Shown here piece after piece: positions 38,348 through 48,357 of a stretch of 64,000 bases of DNA. The DNA lies in NCBI RefSeq assembly GCF_000496575.1, contig NZ_AYKT01000006.1:186001-250000 (forward strand). The letters are read 5' to 3'. Positions within the stretch are counted from its first letter, which is position 1; every line of letters begins with the position of its first letter. Source of the DNA: Geobacillus thermodenitrificans subsp. thermodenitrificans DSM 465. GTDB lineage: Bacteria > Bacillota > Bacilli > Bacillales > Anoxybacillaceae. Position numbers and translations under genes: made by a program. The notes beneath the pieces are model-generated. The model had not been told where the DNA came from. It saw nothing but the letters and a program-made list of their open reading frames with translations, and ran no database searches.

Positions 38348-38375
38348 TTGACAAACAGTCGATAACCGCTATGAT
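38348..38375 (+). promoter_or_regulatory. Sigma-A promoter of yqzF
   Basis: TTGACA, 16 bases, TATGAT; the yqzF start lies 42 bases downstream. Confidence 0.75.
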
Positions 38376-38417
38376 AGTCGATGAAGCGACTTCTTTTTGG
38401 AAAGGAACACGATTGCG

Positions 38418-38666
38418 ATGGAGCGAATGATTGCGCTGTTGATTTTAGTTGTCCCCGGCTTGGCGGCAGCGCTCGGCATTAAATGGATGCGCGATGCGCT
38501 ATTTGGCGTGATACAGCCGCCGTTTGCCGCCTTATGGCTGCAATTTCTCGCCGGGCTTGCGCTGTTTGCTGCCGGTTTGGCATTTATCGGCGGTTTTTTG
38601 TTGCACCGTGACCGGAAACGAAACAAAGTGCAAGCTCGTTTTCAACGCAAACGAAAAACGCCTTAA
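38418..38666 (+). CDS. yqzF: DUF2627 family membrane protein (YqzF)
   Basis: An 82-residue small membrane protein with two hydrophobic helices (about residues 3-21 and 36-60) and a basic tail HRDRKRNKVQARFQRKRK. It fits the DUF2627 family, found beside bkdR in Bacillus. Function unknown. Start ATG 38418 follows GGAAAGGAA. It is transcribed divergently from bkdR from the promoter at 38348. Confidence 0.82.
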   Translation: MERMIALLILVVPGLAAALGIKWMRDALFGVIQPPFAALWLQFLAGLALFAAGLAFIGGFLLHRDRKRNKVQARFQRKRKTP

Positions 38667-38690
38667 CGGTCATTCGTTAAGGCGTTTTTC
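38653..38690. terminator. Bidirectional terminator between yqzF and the glycerophosphodiesterase gene
   Basis: 15-bp perfect stem AAAAACGCCTTAACG/CGTTAAGGCGTTTTT with a six-base loop. It overlaps the 3' ends of both convergent genes. Confidence 0.95.
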
Positions 38691-39404
38691 CTTCCATTCT
38701 TTCGCACGGCGAGGATGGTCGGTAAAAATAGCATCAACCCCGTAGGCAAACATTGTTTTCATCGCTTCCGGCTTATTGATCGTAAACGGCCGAACAGCCA
38801 GCCCGCGACGTTGCGCATTCGCAACAAATGTAGCCGTCACTGTACGATAGTACGGATGCAACCCGTCTGCTTTCATCACCTTGACATACGTCCACGGGTC
38901 GTAGAGCGGCTCCATATAAAGAAGCGCTGTTTCGATCTCCGGCGCAACCATTCGGCAAAAACGCATGCTGTTATGGTTGAACGACGAAAAAATTGTCCGT
39001 TTCTCAAGCCCATAGCGGCGAACAAGGGCGATCGTTTTTTGTTCGAGCATTTCATAGGGAATGCGGTTATTTTTCAACTCAATGTTAATGAAAAGCTTTG
39101 TCGGTTCGAGCCAAGCGAGCACTTCTTCCAAATGAGGAATTGGGCAATGTCCGTATCGACCTCCCCATTTCGCCGCTGCGTTCAACTTGCGCAAATCGCG
39201 GTACGTCATGTCATGCACCCAGCCACTTCCGTCGGTCGTCCGATCGACTGTCTCGTCATGAATAACGACGATTTCACCGTCTTTGGTGAGCTGTACATCC
39301 AATTCAATGCCGTCAGCCCCTACTCTTTCCGCTTCGCGAAACGCCACCATCGTGTTTTCCGGGTGAGTTCCGGCCGCGCCACGATGGGCAAAAATCAGTG
39401 TCAT
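38670..39404 (-). CDS. Glycerophosphodiester phosphodiesterase (YqiK type)
   Basis: A 244-residue cytosolic GDPD-family enzyme that splits glycerophosphodiesters into glycerol 3-phosphate and an alcohol. The active site begins at once: IFAHRGAAGTHPENTMVAF, with the catalytic His in HRG, then ELDVQLTKDGEIVVIHDETVDRTT, quoted by position (residues 39-63), carrying the metal ligands Glu and Asp and the second His. No signal peptide, unlike GlpQ. Start ATG 39404 follows GAAAGGGAG. Gene position matches yqiK. Confidence 0.93.
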   Translation of the reverse strand: MTLIFAHRGAAGTHPENTMVAFREAERVGADGIELDVQLTKDGEIVVIHDETVDRTTDGSGWVHDMTYRDLRKLNAAAKWGGRYGHCPIPHLEEVLAWLEPTKLFINIELKNNRIPYEMLEQKTIALVRRYGLEKRTIFSSFNHNSMRFCRMVAPEIETALLYMEPLYDPWTYVKVMKADGLHPYYRTVTATFVANAQRRGLAVRPFTINKPEAMKTMFAYGVDAIFTDHPRRAKEWKEKRLNE

Positions 39405-39512
39405 TCGTCTTCTCCCTTTCGTGTATAATGACCGTTCGGCCAACAGGACTAGCCGACGCCGACGATCATTCGTTATACTAAAACTAATGTATGATGAAAT
39501 GAGGTGAACATG

Positions 39513-39665
39513 ATGCAACCGCTGAAAATTTCGTTGGAAACGGCGCAAAAACTAGCTAAAGCGCTCGGAATCCCGATTGAACGGGTGATGCATATGCCCC
39601 CGCACATTTTAATGCAAAAACTGCTCGAGCTCGAGAAAAAGGAAAACGAACATGACCCATCCTAA
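39513..39665 (+). CDS. YycC-like small protein
   Basis: A 50-residue protein reading MQPLKISLETAQKLAKALGI, then PIERVMHMPPHILMQKL and a charged tail EKKENEHDPS. It resembles the YycC family as I remember it; function unknown. Two adjacent ATGs (39510 and 39513) follow GAGGTGAAC; the second has the better spacing. It is transcribed divergently from the glycerophosphodiesterase gene. Confidence 0.7.
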   Translation: MQPLKISLETAQKLAKALGIPIERVMHMPPHILMQKLLELEKKENEHDPS

Positions 39666-39805
39666 CCATTTGGCATCCCAATGTGAAAAACTCGAGTGCC
39701 ATCACCGTTGTGTTTAAACTTTTCCACTCTTTTCCGATGAGCAGCGTGATGGAACAGTTATGCTCTTTACATATTTGGGGAATATAAACCATGGGGTGAT
39801 GATAG

Positions 39806-40225
39806 ATGAAAAAACATCTTCTCATGGTTTATTTTTTGATATTGTCGTTTGTTTCAATCTTGTTCTATGCCTATCCGACGCACTCCTATGCAGGCGAACA
39901 GTGTCCCAATGCTTCGGAACTCGCGCCCGTTTCTTCGGCAGACAAACCGGAACTTCTTCACGCATTAAAAACGATAATCCCTTCGCTTTATCCGGGGAAA
40001 GAGTACAGTGAATGGGAAGTGGAAGAAGCGCTGATGCTCGCTGAATCAAAAACCCCTTATGTTCAAATGGCCGAATCGTTATGCGGCAAACCAATCGCCC
40101 AACATTCATGGGTCGTCAAACTCCGTTTCCCTAAATTGCTGCCTAGTGCAAGTTTGTCGGAAGGAGTCATATTTGTAGCCAAACATCAAGAAAAGGGCTG
40201 GATCGCTTGGTATAAATACAAATAA
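39806..40225 (+). CDS. Secreted protein of unknown function
   Basis: A 139-residue protein with a signal peptide of about 29 residues (KKHLLMVYFLILSFVSILFY, cleavage likely after HSYA). The mature part has two Cys (CPNASEL and SLCGKP) that could form a disulfide, and ends WIAWYKYK. Ribosome-binding site GGGGTGATGAT precedes ATG 39806. It lies alone between the YycC-like gene and spo0A. I do not recognise a family. Confidence 0.75.
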   Translation: MKKHLLMVYFLILSFVSILFYAYPTHSYAGEQCPNASELAPVSSADKPELLHALKTIIPSLYPGKEYSEWEVEEALMLAESKTPYVQMAESLCGKPIAQHSWVVKLRFPKLLPSASLSEGVIFVAKHQEKGWIAWYKYK

Positions 40226-40300
40226 GAGAAGGCAAAACGAAACGCCTTTGGCACACTAGGCGAATCACCGGCCTTGAACCGCATTGTGCATCATCAACAG

Positions 40301-40329
40301 GAAAAGGTGTCCCATCCATGGGACACCTG
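40301..40329 (-). terminator. Terminator of spo0A
   Basis: 9-bp stem AGGTGTCCC/GGGACACCT with a short loop, followed by TTTTCC on the minus strand. Confidence 0.8.
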
Positions 40330-40356
40330 ACGTCATGCCATGATTTTCTCTCATCG

Positions 40357-41136
40357 TTACGACGCCTTATGTTCCAATCTTAGCTTGTCGGCTACCATCG
40401 CGATAAATTCGGAATTCGTCGGCTTCGCTTTCGAGACGCTGACAGTGTAGCCGAACAGCGAGGAAATCGATTCGAGGTTGCCTCGGCTCCATGCAACTTC
40501 AATCGCATGACGGATGGCTCGCTCGACACGGCTGGCGGTCGTGTTGTATTTTTTAGCGATATCAGGATACAGCACTTTAGTGATCGAACCGAGCAATTCG
40601 ATGTCGTGATACACCATGGCGATCGCCTCGCGCAAATACAAATACCCTTTAATATGGGCCGGGACGCCGATTTCATGGATGATGCTCGTAATGCTCGCAT
40701 CCAAGTTTTTCGGCTTATTGTCGCGCGCTTGATACGCCGGGGCTACTTTTTTAGCAGCCGGTGCGGTTTTTCCGTAAATTTGTCGGATATGATGAACTAA
40801 ATTTTCCATATCAAACGGTTTTAAAATAAAATAGGAAGCGCCGAGTTCGACCGCTTTTTTCGTCACATCTTCCTGACCAAACGCCGTCAACATGATAACG
40901 TTCGGCTGGTGCTCAAAGCTAGTACGAACTTTCTCAAGCACGGCCAACCCGTCCAAATGTGGCATAATGATATCCAAAATCAAAATGTCCGGCTGCTTCT
41001 CTTCAAGCATATGCAAGCAGTCTTGGCCGTTATATGCTGTACCAATCACTTCCATGTCCGACTGATTCGAAATATATTCATCAAGCAACGTCACCAATTC
41101 ACGGTTATCGTCGGCAATGCACACTTTAATGCTCAA
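40357..41136 (-). CDS. spo0A: Sporulation master regulator Spo0A
   Basis: A 259-residue phosphorelay response regulator. The receiver has the acidic pocket CIADDNREL, the phosphorylated Asp in [14 protein letters not shown] near residue 55 and Lys in [10 protein letters not shown]. The C-terminal Spo0A DNA-binding domain (from about 145) includes [18 protein letters not shown] and the recognition helix [17 protein letters not shown]. The start is TTG 41136, with GGGGGAGG nine bases upstream; earlier ATG codons give a non-homologous extension. It binds TGTCGAA boxes and starts sporulation. Two promoters and a 0A box lie just upstream. Confidence 0.97.
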
Positions 41137-41186
41137 ACCAATCGTCCTCCCCCATTTTTTCTTGCTATGTAATATTCCGTTAACGT

Positions 41187-41216
41187 ACATTCGACAACAG
41201 TGGCAAAAAATCCTTT
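41187..41216 (-). promoter_or_regulatory. Sigma-H promoter of spo0A with overlapping 0A box
   Basis: On the minus strand -35 AAAGGATTT, 12 bases, then -10 GTCGAATGT. The -10 region contains TGTCGAA (41190-41196), a perfect 0A box, so phosphorylated Spo0A can act on its own promoter. The layout agrees with the sporulation promoter of spo0A in B. subtilis. Confidence 0.75.
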
Positions 41217-41245
41217 TATTTTTCATCAATTAGCAAAAAATAAAA

Positions 41246-41275
41246 ATTATAACAAAAAGCGAGCCTATTAGACAA
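41246..41275 (-). promoter_or_regulatory. Sigma-A (vegetative) promoter of spo0A
   Basis: On the minus strand TTGTCT, 18 bases, TATAAT, upstream of the sigma-H promoter, as for the vegetative promoter of B. subtilis spo0A. A second TGTCGAA in plus orientation lies at 41301-41307 and may be another 0A box. Confidence 0.7.
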
Positions 41276-41405
41276 CGTTCGCTTCCAAAAAATGCTTATT
41301 TGTCGAAAAATCTTTACACGTTTCATTTTAACGGATGTTTCACCAAATATCTATGCCAAATCAGCAAAAATTTTGCCGCCTTTTTTGAAAAAAATTTTGC
41401 AACGA

Positions 41406-41442
41406 CCAAAAAAGCGAGCCGACTCGGTCAGCTCGCTTTTCT
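41406..41442 (-). terminator. Terminator of spoIVB
   Basis: 10-bp stem AAAAGCGAGC/GCTCGCTTTT overlapping the spoIVB stop, with TTTTTTGG after it on the minus strand. Confidence 0.85.
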
Positions 41443-42723
41443 TTGTTTGCCATATAAATCGATTCCTGCTTCCTGCAACATCCATTCGATATGGACACCA
41501 TAGCCCGATGTCGGATCGTTGACAAAAACATGCGTCACTGCACCAACGAGCTTTCCATCTTGAATAATTGGACTGCCGCTCATCCCTTGGACGATACCGC
41601 CCGTTTTCTTCAACAGCCGCGGGTCGGTGACGCGAATGACAAGCCCTTTTGTCGCCGGGAATTTTTGCGGAATGGTGTTAACAATTTCCACATCAAATTG
41701 TTCGACTTTGTCATTCTCCACCACCGTCAACATTTTCGCCGGCCCTTCTTTCACCTGACTCGCCAATGCGACCGGAATCGGATTCGTAATCGGGCCATCT
41801 GGCAACGATTTTGTCAGTTTGCCAAAAATGCCAAACGGACTGTTATTCGTAATGGTACCAATGACTTCCCCGCCATCGGAGAAGCGAGCTAATTTTTCCC
41901 CTGGATTGCCGCTCGTCCCCTTTTCAATAGACGTAACGGTCGAGCGCATAATTTGTCCGTCTTGGACAACAATCGGTTTTTTCGTATCCATATCGGAAAT
42001 GACATGGCCGAGTGCGCCATATTTTTTCGATTTCGGGTCATAAAATGTCATCGTCCCGATGCCAGCGGCAGAATCGCGGATGTATAAACCGATGCGGTAC
42101 ACGTCGTCATGCTTATCTTTCAGTGGAACGAGCTTCGTTGTCATGGAATGCTGGTCGCGCAGAATTTGCAGATGAAGCGGTTTTCCTGTTTTGCCAGCTT
42201 CCTCAATGAAAGGGGAGAGGTCACTCATGTTTTCAATTTTTTTACCATTAATGCCGGTAATGATATCGCCAACTTGAATACCAGCCGCTTCCCCCGGCGA
42301 TTTTTTTCCGTTTTCGGTTTCCACGAGATGGTAACCAACGACAAGAACACCGACCGTATTGAGTTTCACACCGATCGATTGCCCGCCGGGAACGACTTTC
42401 AGCGTTGGCAACACGTTGACATCCACTTGCTTAACCGGCATCCCTGCAACTTGCAAAACCATTGTTTCCTGTCCGCTTTGTTTCGCTTTTACAGACAACG
42501 AACCGTTTTTTCGCTCAACTTCGAGCGTTTCGGGAGCGTTTCGGTCATTGGCGGTTGCTTGCACCGGAAGAGAGGCGGCTTCAAACTTGACCGCGTCTCC
42601 TTCAAACAGCACAAGCTGTTTCGGAATTTGCCAATATTCTTTCATTGGCTTGGAAAAACCGATGACCATCAATATCCCAAGGAGAAGCACTCCTATCATT
42701 TTTCGCGCCGTTTCTCTATTCAA
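41428..42723 (-). CDS. spoIVB: SpoIVB peptidase
   Basis: A 431-residue serine peptidase secreted from the forespore that triggers sigma-K activation by cutting SpoIVFA. One N-terminal membrane segment (residues 9-24), a PDZ domain (about 125-200, [20 protein letters not shown]), and the S55 peptidase domain with catalytic His in [12 protein letters not shown] near residue 237 and Ser in GMSGSPII near 380. The start is TTG 42723, preceded at about 12 bases by GAGGAGAG. Located next to recN as in all bacilli. Confidence 0.96.
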   Translation of the reverse strand: MNRETARKMIGVLLLGILMVIGFSKPMKEYWQIPKQLVLFEGDAVKFEAASLPVQATANDRNAPETLEVERKNGSLSVKAKQSGQETMVLQVAGMPVKQVDVNVLPTLKVVPGGQSIGVKLNTVGVLVVGYHLVETENGKKSPGEAAGIQVGDIITGINGKKIENMSDLSPFIEEAGKTGKPLHLQILRDQHSMTTKLVPLKDKHDDVYRIGLYIRDSAAGIGTMTFYDPKSKKYGALGHVISDMDTKKPIVVQDGQIMRSTVTSIEKGTSGNPGEKLARFSDGGEVIGTITNNSPFGIFGKLTKSLPDGPITNPIPVALASQVKEGPAKMLTVVENDKVEQFDVEIVNTIPQKFPATKGLVIRVTDPRLLKKTGGIVQGMSGSPIIQDGKLVGAVTHVFVNDPTSGYGVHIEWMLQEAGIDLYGKQRKAS

Positions 42724-42817
42724 TGTCGTTCACTCTCCTCGCTCCCGCCTACACCATACAAAAACGGTTACAGTTTTAATTTTGCCTGAACAGGGGAAAA
42801 TATAATCGCGGCACGAA

Positions 42818-42861
42818 TAAAAAAAGCTGCCTAGGATGGATAGCATTACATCCCCAGCAGC
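42818..42861 (-). terminator. Terminator downstream of recN
   Basis: Imperfect 13-bp stem GCTGC..GGATG/CATCC..GCAGC followed by TTTTTTTATT on the minus strand, between recN and spoIVB. Confidence 0.7.
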
Positions 42862-42950
42862 ACATCAAACGCCTGCCGTCAAATCAGACGGCTTGGTGAG
42901 GGAAAGACTCAGCACAAATCAAGCAACCGTACACGGTCTGGAAGTAAATG

Positions 42951-44672
42951 TTATTGTTTCATTTTGGCCGCCAGTTCTAACAGTTCTTTGGCATGCTGTT
43001 TTGTCAACTCCGTCATTTCGACGCCGGAAATCATTCGCCCGATTTCTTTCACCTTCTCCTCCTCATCCAACTTTTTCACCACTGTTTTCGTCCGCGTTCC
43101 GTCCGTTTCTTTGGCGATGAATAAATGCGTGTCCGCCATGGCAGCCACTTGCGGCAGGTGAGAAATGCAAAGCACTTGTGAACCGCTGGCAATGCGGTAA
43201 ATTTTTTCGGCGATCGCTTGGGCAACACGACCGCTGACGCCTGTATCCACCTCGTCGAAAATAATCGACGTCACCCCTTGATGTTTGGAAAAAATCGTTT
43301 TCAACGCTAACATAATCCGTGACAATTCACCGCCCGAAGCAACTTTAGCGAGCGGTTTCAACGGCTCGCCGACGTTCGTCGAAATGTAAAACTCAACGAC
43401 GTCGATGCCATCTTCGTGAAACTTAACCGGCACGCCATCAACCAATGGAGCATCGAGTGGTCCTTCACGTTTCGCAAAGATGATGTCAAACTGCGTCTTC
43501 TCCATGTACAAATCTTTTAACTCTTGGTGAATGCGTTCAATCAGCTCCCGGGCGTAAGTGCGGCGAACGTTGGTCACGTTTTCCGCCTCCATCAGCAAAT
43601 CGCTTGTCACTGCTGCGAGCTGCCGCTCAAGTTCATGCACATGGGTCTCACGGTTTTCAATCGTCTCGATTTCCTCAGCAATCGCCTCAGCATATTGCAA
43701 AATATCAGCGATCGTTGCGCCGTATTTTCGTTTTAACTGCTGGATTTCAGCGAGGCGGCTTTCGATGGCGTCAAGCCGCGCCGGGTCATACTCAAGCTCC
43801 TCGAGCTGGTCGCGCAGCTTGTACATCACTTCTTCAAGCAAATAGTAGCTGTTGGCAACTGTTTCGTACGCCTCCTTCAGCGCAGCATCCATCGCGGCGA
43901 CATCATCGAGGTGGCCCATCGCTTCCCCGATCGAATCAAGGCCGCGTCCTTCACCGGAGAGCGCTTCATAGCTTTTTTGGATGGCACTGTATATCTTTTG
44001 AAAGTTGACAATGCGCACTTTTTCTTCCATCAGCCGTTCGTCTTCTCCGAGCTCGAGTGTGGCCTGTTCGATTTCGCGCAGCTGAAATGTCAATAAATCA
44101 AGTCGATGCGCCATTTGCTGTTCATTTTCACTCAGCTTTTTTAATTTTTTCACCAACGCTTCATGCTGTTCATAGACAGCGCGGTAGCGTGCGAGCGCCT
44201 CCGCCATCTCCGCACCGCCGAATTCATCAAGAAGCGGTAAATGACGCGATGGATCCATCAGCTCTTGATGTTCATGCTGACCGTGAATATCGACAAGCGT
44301 CGCTCCAACTTCCCGCAATATGGCGGTTGTCACCAGCTTGCCGTTAATGCGGCAGACGCTTTTGCCGTTAGCCAAAATGTCGCGGCGCAAAACGACCATT
44401 CCTTCGCTCACATCGATGCCGACCTCAGCGCACTTTTGGCAACATGGGTGGCGGTCATCATCAAGCAAAAACAGCCCTTCGATTTCTGCCTTTTCCGCGC
44501 CGAAACGGACAAATTCGGCGGAACCGCGCCCGCCGATCAATAGATGAATCGCATCAATGATGATCGATTTACCAGCCCCTGTTTCGCCGGTTAACACTGT
44601 CAGTCCTTTGTCAAAGGACAAAGATAGCGATTCAATGATCGCGAAATTTTTAATCGACAGCTCGGCGAGCAT
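42951..44672 (-). CDS. recN: DNA repair protein RecN
   Basis: A 573-residue SMC-like ATPase for double-strand break repair. Walker A GETGAGKSIIIDAIHLLIGG near residue 29; a long coiled coil spans about 155-370, broken in the middle; the signature and Walker B are LAKVASGGELSRIMLALK and IIFDEVDTGVSG. Last gene of the nusB-to-recN series on the minus strand. Confidence 0.96.
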   Translation of the reverse strand: MLAELSIKNFAIIESLSLSFDKGLTVLTGETGAGKSIIIDAIHLLIGGRGSAEFVRFGAEKAEIEGLFLLDDDRHPCCQKCAEVGIDVSEGMVVLRRDILANGKSVCRINGKLVTTAILREVGATLVDIHGQHEHQELMDPSRHLPLLDEFGGAEMAEALARYRAVYEQHEALVKKLKKLSENEQQMAHRLDLLTFQLREIEQATLELGEDERLMEEKVRIVNFQKIYSAIQKSYEALSGEGRGLDSIGEAMGHLDDVAAMDAALKEAYETVANSYYLLEEVMYKLRDQLEELEYDPARLDAIESRLAEIQQLKRKYGATIADILQYAEAIAEEIETIENRETHVHELERQLAAVTSDLLMEAENVTNVRRTYARELIERIHQELKDLYMEKTQFDIIFAKREGPLDAPLVDGVPVKFHEDGIDVVEFYISTNVGEPLKPLAKVASGGELSRIMLALKTIFSKHQGVTSIIFDEVDTGVSGRVAQAIAEKIYRIASGSQVLCISHLPQVAAMADTHLFIAKETDGTRTKTVVKKLDEEEKVKEIGRMISGVEMTELTKQHAKELLELAAKMKQ

Positions 44673-44816
44673 CCCATCACCCCTTGAACGTTCGAATGGC
44701 GCGTATGTTGTCCATCTTCATTCTTGTTATCGAACATGCGTTCACGTTCATAATTGAGGACCGTTCCCGTTTTCCTTCTCCCTAGCACGGGGGGGGAACG
44801 TCGGGCCGGTCCTCGG

Positions 44817-45266
44817 TCAGAGCATTGACAGCAGCTGGTTGGACACTTTTTTTGCATCTTTCGGCGTCCGGCAAATAATGAGGCACGTATCGTCACCGCA
44901 AATCGTGCCGACGATTTCACCCCAATCCAAATTGTCGAGCAAGACACCGATGGCGTGAGCGTTGCCCGGCAACGTCCGCAACACGAGCAAGTTGCCGGTT
45001 CCATCTAGCTTAATGAACACGTCGACAAGCGCCCGTTTCAGCTTCTGCAACGGATTGAAGCGCTGATCGGACGGAAGGCTGTATTTATAGCGGCCGTTAG
45101 CCATCGGCACTTTGACGAGCTGCATCTCTTTAATATCGCGCGATACGGTCGCTTGAGTAACGTTAAAGCCCGCTTCTTTCAGCCGGTCGACGAGCTCGTC
45201 TTGCGTTTCGATGTCGCTGTTCATAATAATTTCGCGAATTTTTATGTGCCGTTGCCCTTTGTTCAA
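44817..45266 (-). CDS. argR: Arginine repressor/activator ArgR (AhrC)
   Basis: A 149-residue hexameric regulator. The N-terminal winged helix ([19 protein letters not shown]) binds ARG boxes; the C-terminal domain holds the arginine site [14 protein letters not shown]. Start is TTG 45266 with GGAGGTGGC upstream; this gives the length I recall for Geobacillus stearothermophilus ArgR, and the sequence is nearly the same as remembered. It represses arginine synthesis and activates catabolism. Lies between tlyA and recN. Confidence 0.96.
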   Translation of the reverse strand: MNKGQRHIKIREIIMNSDIETQDELVDRLKEAGFNVTQATVSRDIKEMQLVKVPMANGRYKYSLPSDQRFNPLQKLKRALVDVFIKLDGTGNLLVLRTLPGNAHAIGVLLDNLDWGEIVGTICGDDTCLIICRTPKDAKKVSNQLLSML

Positions 45267-45349
45267 ATCGAGCCACCTCCTTATGTTCAAAGATGCAGGT
45301 TTTCTGCCCGTTCCGCCCTGCAGGGGCCCACCTTTTTCACAGAAGACGC

Positions 45350-46195
45350 TTATTTAGCATCTGATTCTCGTTGTCCGGTCCGCAAGCGATCGTGCGCCTC
45401 GTTCACGATATGGGCGATCGGCGCCGAAAGACGATTTTCGCCTTTCTCTCCACCAGAATAGACGACATGAAGCAAAAACTCAATGTTGCCGTCGCCGCCG
45501 GTGATTGGCGAATAAGACAAATGGAGGATATCGAACCCTTCGGCACAGGCAAATTGAACGATCGACTCAAGCACTTCCCGATGAACATCCGGATCGCGGA
45601 CGATCCCTTTTTTACCGACGTTTTCCTTGCCGGCTTCAAACTGCGGCTTGACGAGGGCGATCACATCACCGCCCGGCACAATAACCGTCTTAACGACAGG
45701 CAAAATGAGTCGAAGCGAAATGAATGATACGTCAATAACCGCTACTTCCGGCATCCCTTTTGTAAACAAATCTGGCGTCACGTAACGGAAGTTCGTTCGC
45801 TCCATGACAACGACGCGCTCGTCCTGACGAAGCTTCCACGCGAGCTGGTTATAGCCGACGTCAACGGCGTACGATAACTTCGCTCCGTGTTGTAAAGCAC
45901 AATCAGTAAATCCGCCAGTCGACGCGCCGATATCAAGCACAATTTTATTTTCAACGCTGATCTGAAACTCACGCAACGCTTTTTCCAATTTTAAGCCGCC
46001 GCGGCTGACATATGGAAGCGGATTGCCTTTCACCTCAAGCGGGATGTCAGCCGGCACTTTTTCTCCGGGTTTCTCGAGCCGGACATCGTTTGAATAGACA
46101 AGCCCGGCCATGATGGCCCGCTTCGCCTTTTCCCGCGTTTCTGCCAACCCGCGTTCAACAAGCAACACATCGAGCCGTTCTTTCTTTCCTTTCAT
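45350..46195 (-). CDS. TlyA family rRNA (cytidine-2'-O)-methyltransferase (YqxC)
   Basis: A 281-residue protein: an N-terminal S4 RNA-binding domain ([20 protein letters not shown]) and an FtsJ-like Rossmann methyltransferase with SAM motif [17 protein letters not shown] near residue 82 and [12 protein letters not shown] near 150. TlyA enzymes methylate ribosomal RNA riboses; the Bacillus protein is less studied, and hemolysin is an outdated label. Start ATG 46195 is seven bases past the dxs stop; a TTG at 46204 overlapping dxs is the alternative. Confidence 0.92.
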   Translation of the reverse strand: MKGKKERLDVLLVERGLAETREKAKRAIMAGLVYSNDVRLEKPGEKVPADIPLEVKGNPLPYVSRGGLKLEKALREFQISVENKIVLDIGASTGGFTDCALQHGAKLSYAVDVGYNQLAWKLRQDERVVVMERTNFRYVTPDLFTKGMPEVAVIDVSFISLRLILPVVKTVIVPGGDVIALVKPQFEAGKENVGKKGIVRDPDVHREVLESIVQFACAEGFDILHLSYSPITGGDGNIEFLLHVVYSGGEKGENRLSAPIAHIVNEAHDRLRTGQRESDAK

Positions 46196-46200
46196 CTTTC

Positions 46201-48093
46201 TCAAGCCCTTTTCTGTTTTCTTGGCATAATCGTTTTGATGCGATCAGCGACATGGGCTGCCGTCAGCCCGATTTCGTCCAGCAGCTCGCTGACACTTCCA
46301 TGCTCGATAAAGCGATCAGGAATGCCCATCCGTTCAATGACCGCCTGGTGGTAGCCATGGTCATGGGCAAATTCAAGCACGGAACTGCCAAAACCGCCTT
46401 GCAAGACCGCCTCTTCAATCGTTAATATCGGCAGACGGCTCTCGAGCAATTCGTGAAGCATCGCTTCATCCATCGGCTTCAGAAAGCGGGCATTGACGAC
46501 TTTCACCGACACGCCGTCTCTCGCCAACTGTTCAGCCGCCTCAAGCGCCATCGAAATCGTCGTCCCAAACGTTAAAATCACCGCATCGCTGCCGTCGCGC
46601 AGCACCTCCCATGTGCCGATCGGAATTTCTTTCAGTTCCTCATCAAGCGGAACGCCAAGTCCGTTACCGCGCGGAAAACGCATGGCGATCGGCCCGTCAT
46701 CATAGCGGAGGGCAGTGTACACCATATGCTGGCCTTCGTTTTCATCCTTTGGCATCATCAAAACAAGGTTCGGCACATGGCGCAAAAAGGCGATGTCAAA
46801 CACCCCTTGATGTGTTTCGCCGTCAGCACCGACAAGTCCGGCGCGGTCAATGGCGAAAAAGACGTTTAAATTTTGCCGGCATACGTCATGAACCACTTGA
46901 TCATATGCCCGCTGCAAAAACGTCGAGTAAATGGCCAAAAACGGTTTCATCCCTTGCGTTGCCAGTCCGGCCGCAAGCGTCGTCGCATGCTGTTCGGCGA
47001 TGCCAACATCAAACATCCGATCCGGAAATTCGCTCGCAAACCCTTCAAGCTTCGAACCAACCGGCATCGCCGGTGTAATGGCGACAATGCGCGGGTCAGT
47101 GCGGGCAATCCGGCGTACTGTTTCACTGACCAGCCCGCTCCATGACGGTCCCCCTTCTTTTGTCTTGACAAAGGTACCAGTTTCGATTTTGTATGGCCCT
47201 GTGCCGTGCCACGTGCCGACTTTGTCATTTTCTGCCGGGCTGTAGCCTTTCCCTTTTTTCGTGATCACGTGCACAAGAACCGGGCCTTTCACCTTCTTCG
47301 CATAGCGCAAGTTTTCAAGCAAATCCTCAAAATCGTGGCCGTCAACCGGACCTAAATACGTAAACCCAAGCTCCTCAAAAAACACGCCGGAAACGAGCAA
47401 GTACTTTAAACTGTCCTTCAACCGCTCAGCGGTCGCCGCCAACTTGCCGCCGACCGCCGGAATGCGTTTGAGCAACAGTTCGAGCTCGTCCTTGACCCAT
47501 TGGTATTTGCCGGCGGTGCGCAGTCGGCCAAGAATGTTGTGCAACGCTCCGACGTTCGGGGCGATGGACATTTCATTATCGTTTAAGATCACGATCATAT
47601 CCGTTTTTTCATGACCGATATGGTTGAGCGCCTCAAGCGCCATCCCACCGGTCAACGCTCCATCGCCGATAATCGGCACAATGTATTCATCCGTCCCTTT
47701 CAAATCGCGGGCGATCGCCATTCCCATCGCTGCCGACAGCGATGTCGAGCTATGACCGGTTTCCCAGACATCATGCTCGCTTTCACTCCGCTTCGGAAAC
47801 CCCGACAGCCCTTTATATTGCCGAAGCGTATCAAACTCGGCGGCGCGCCCGGTCAAAATTTTATGCACGTACGACTGATGGCCGACGTCCCAAATGAGCT
47901 TATCTTTCGGGCTGTCAAACTCCCGATGAAGGGCGATCGTCAGCTCGACGACCCCTAAATTTGGACCGATATGTCCGCCTGTTTTCGACAGCTTTTCAAT
48001 TAAAAATCGCCGGATATCGGCGCTTAACTGTTTCAGCTGGGGAATCGACATGGTTTTTACCACGCGCGGATGTTCAATTTTCGTTAAGTCCAA
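46201..48093 (-). CDS. dxs: 1-deoxy-D-xylulose-5-phosphate synthase
   Basis: A 630-residue thiamine-diphosphate enzyme that joins pyruvate and glyceraldehyde 3-phosphate, first step of the MEP isoprenoid pathway. The thiamine motif is [18 protein letters not shown] near residue 145; the catalytic Glu region is [19 protein letters not shown] near 365; a C-terminal transketolase domain follows. The start is uncertain among GTG 48102, TTG 48096 and TTG 48093. The last gives DLTKIEHPR, the usual family start. It is separated from ispA by a terminator, so it probably has its own promoter. Confidence 0.95.
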   Translation of the reverse strand: MDLTKIEHPRVVKTMSIPQLKQLSADIRRFLIEKLSKTGGHIGPNLGVVELTIALHREFDSPKDKLIWDVGHQSYVHKILTGRAAEFDTLRQYKGLSGFPKRSESEHDVWETGHSSTSLSAAMGMAIARDLKGTDEYIVPIIGDGALTGGMALEALNHIGHEKTDMIVILNDNEMSIAPNVGALHNILGRLRTAGKYQWVKDELELLLKRIPAVGGKLAATAERLKDSLKYLLVSGVFFEELGFTYLGPVDGHDFEDLLENLRYAKKVKGPVLVHVITKKGKGYSPAENDKVGTWHGTGPYKIETGTFVKTKEGGPSWSGLVSETVRRIARTDPRIVAITPAMPVGSKLEGFASEFPDRMFDVGIAEQHATTLAAGLATQGMKPFLAIYSTFLQRAYDQVVHDVCRQNLNVFFAIDRAGLVGADGETHQGVFDIAFLRHVPNLVLMMPKDENEGQHMVYTALRYDDGPIAMRFPRGNGLGVPLDEELKEIPIGTWEVLRDGSDAVILTFGTTISMALEAAEQLARDGVSVKVVNARFLKPMDEAMLHELLESRLPILTIEEAVLQGGFGSSVLEFAHDHGYHQAVIERMGIPDRFIEHGSVSELLDEIGLTAAHVADRIKTIMPRKQKRA

Positions 48094-48294
48094 CAAGATC
48101 ACTCGCTTTCATTTGGTCGTTCTCCGAGCCGGTTCTCCCATGATACAGGTAGTATTATTATACATGATTCGGCACGAAAAATCGACTTTTGCCGATGAAG
48201 CAAGGCCATGCCGTCCGTTCTGTGAGTATAGCACAAAAGAAATGCAGAAAGAATCGGGCGGGGAGTTGTGGCACCTACTTGTCGAACGGAGAAC

Positions 48295-48350
48295 AAAAAA
48301 CAGCCGCCTTCGGTTCCGAATCAAAACAAACGCGGAGCGAAGGCGGCTGT
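48295..48350 (-). terminator. Terminator between ispA and dxs
   Basis: 12-bp perfect stem CAGCCGCCTTCG/CGAAGGCGGCTG with a 25-base loop, then TTTTTTG on the minus strand. Confidence 0.8.
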
Positions 48351-48357
48351 CTCATGA

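Noticed and set aside
44789-44796. Run of eight G downstream of argR, considered as a phase-variation tract
   Set aside because: It lies in non-coding DNA between argR and recN and affects no frame.
44761-44816. Possible terminator after argR
   Set aside because: GGACCG and CGGTCC can pair, but the stem is short, the loop long and no T-run follows.
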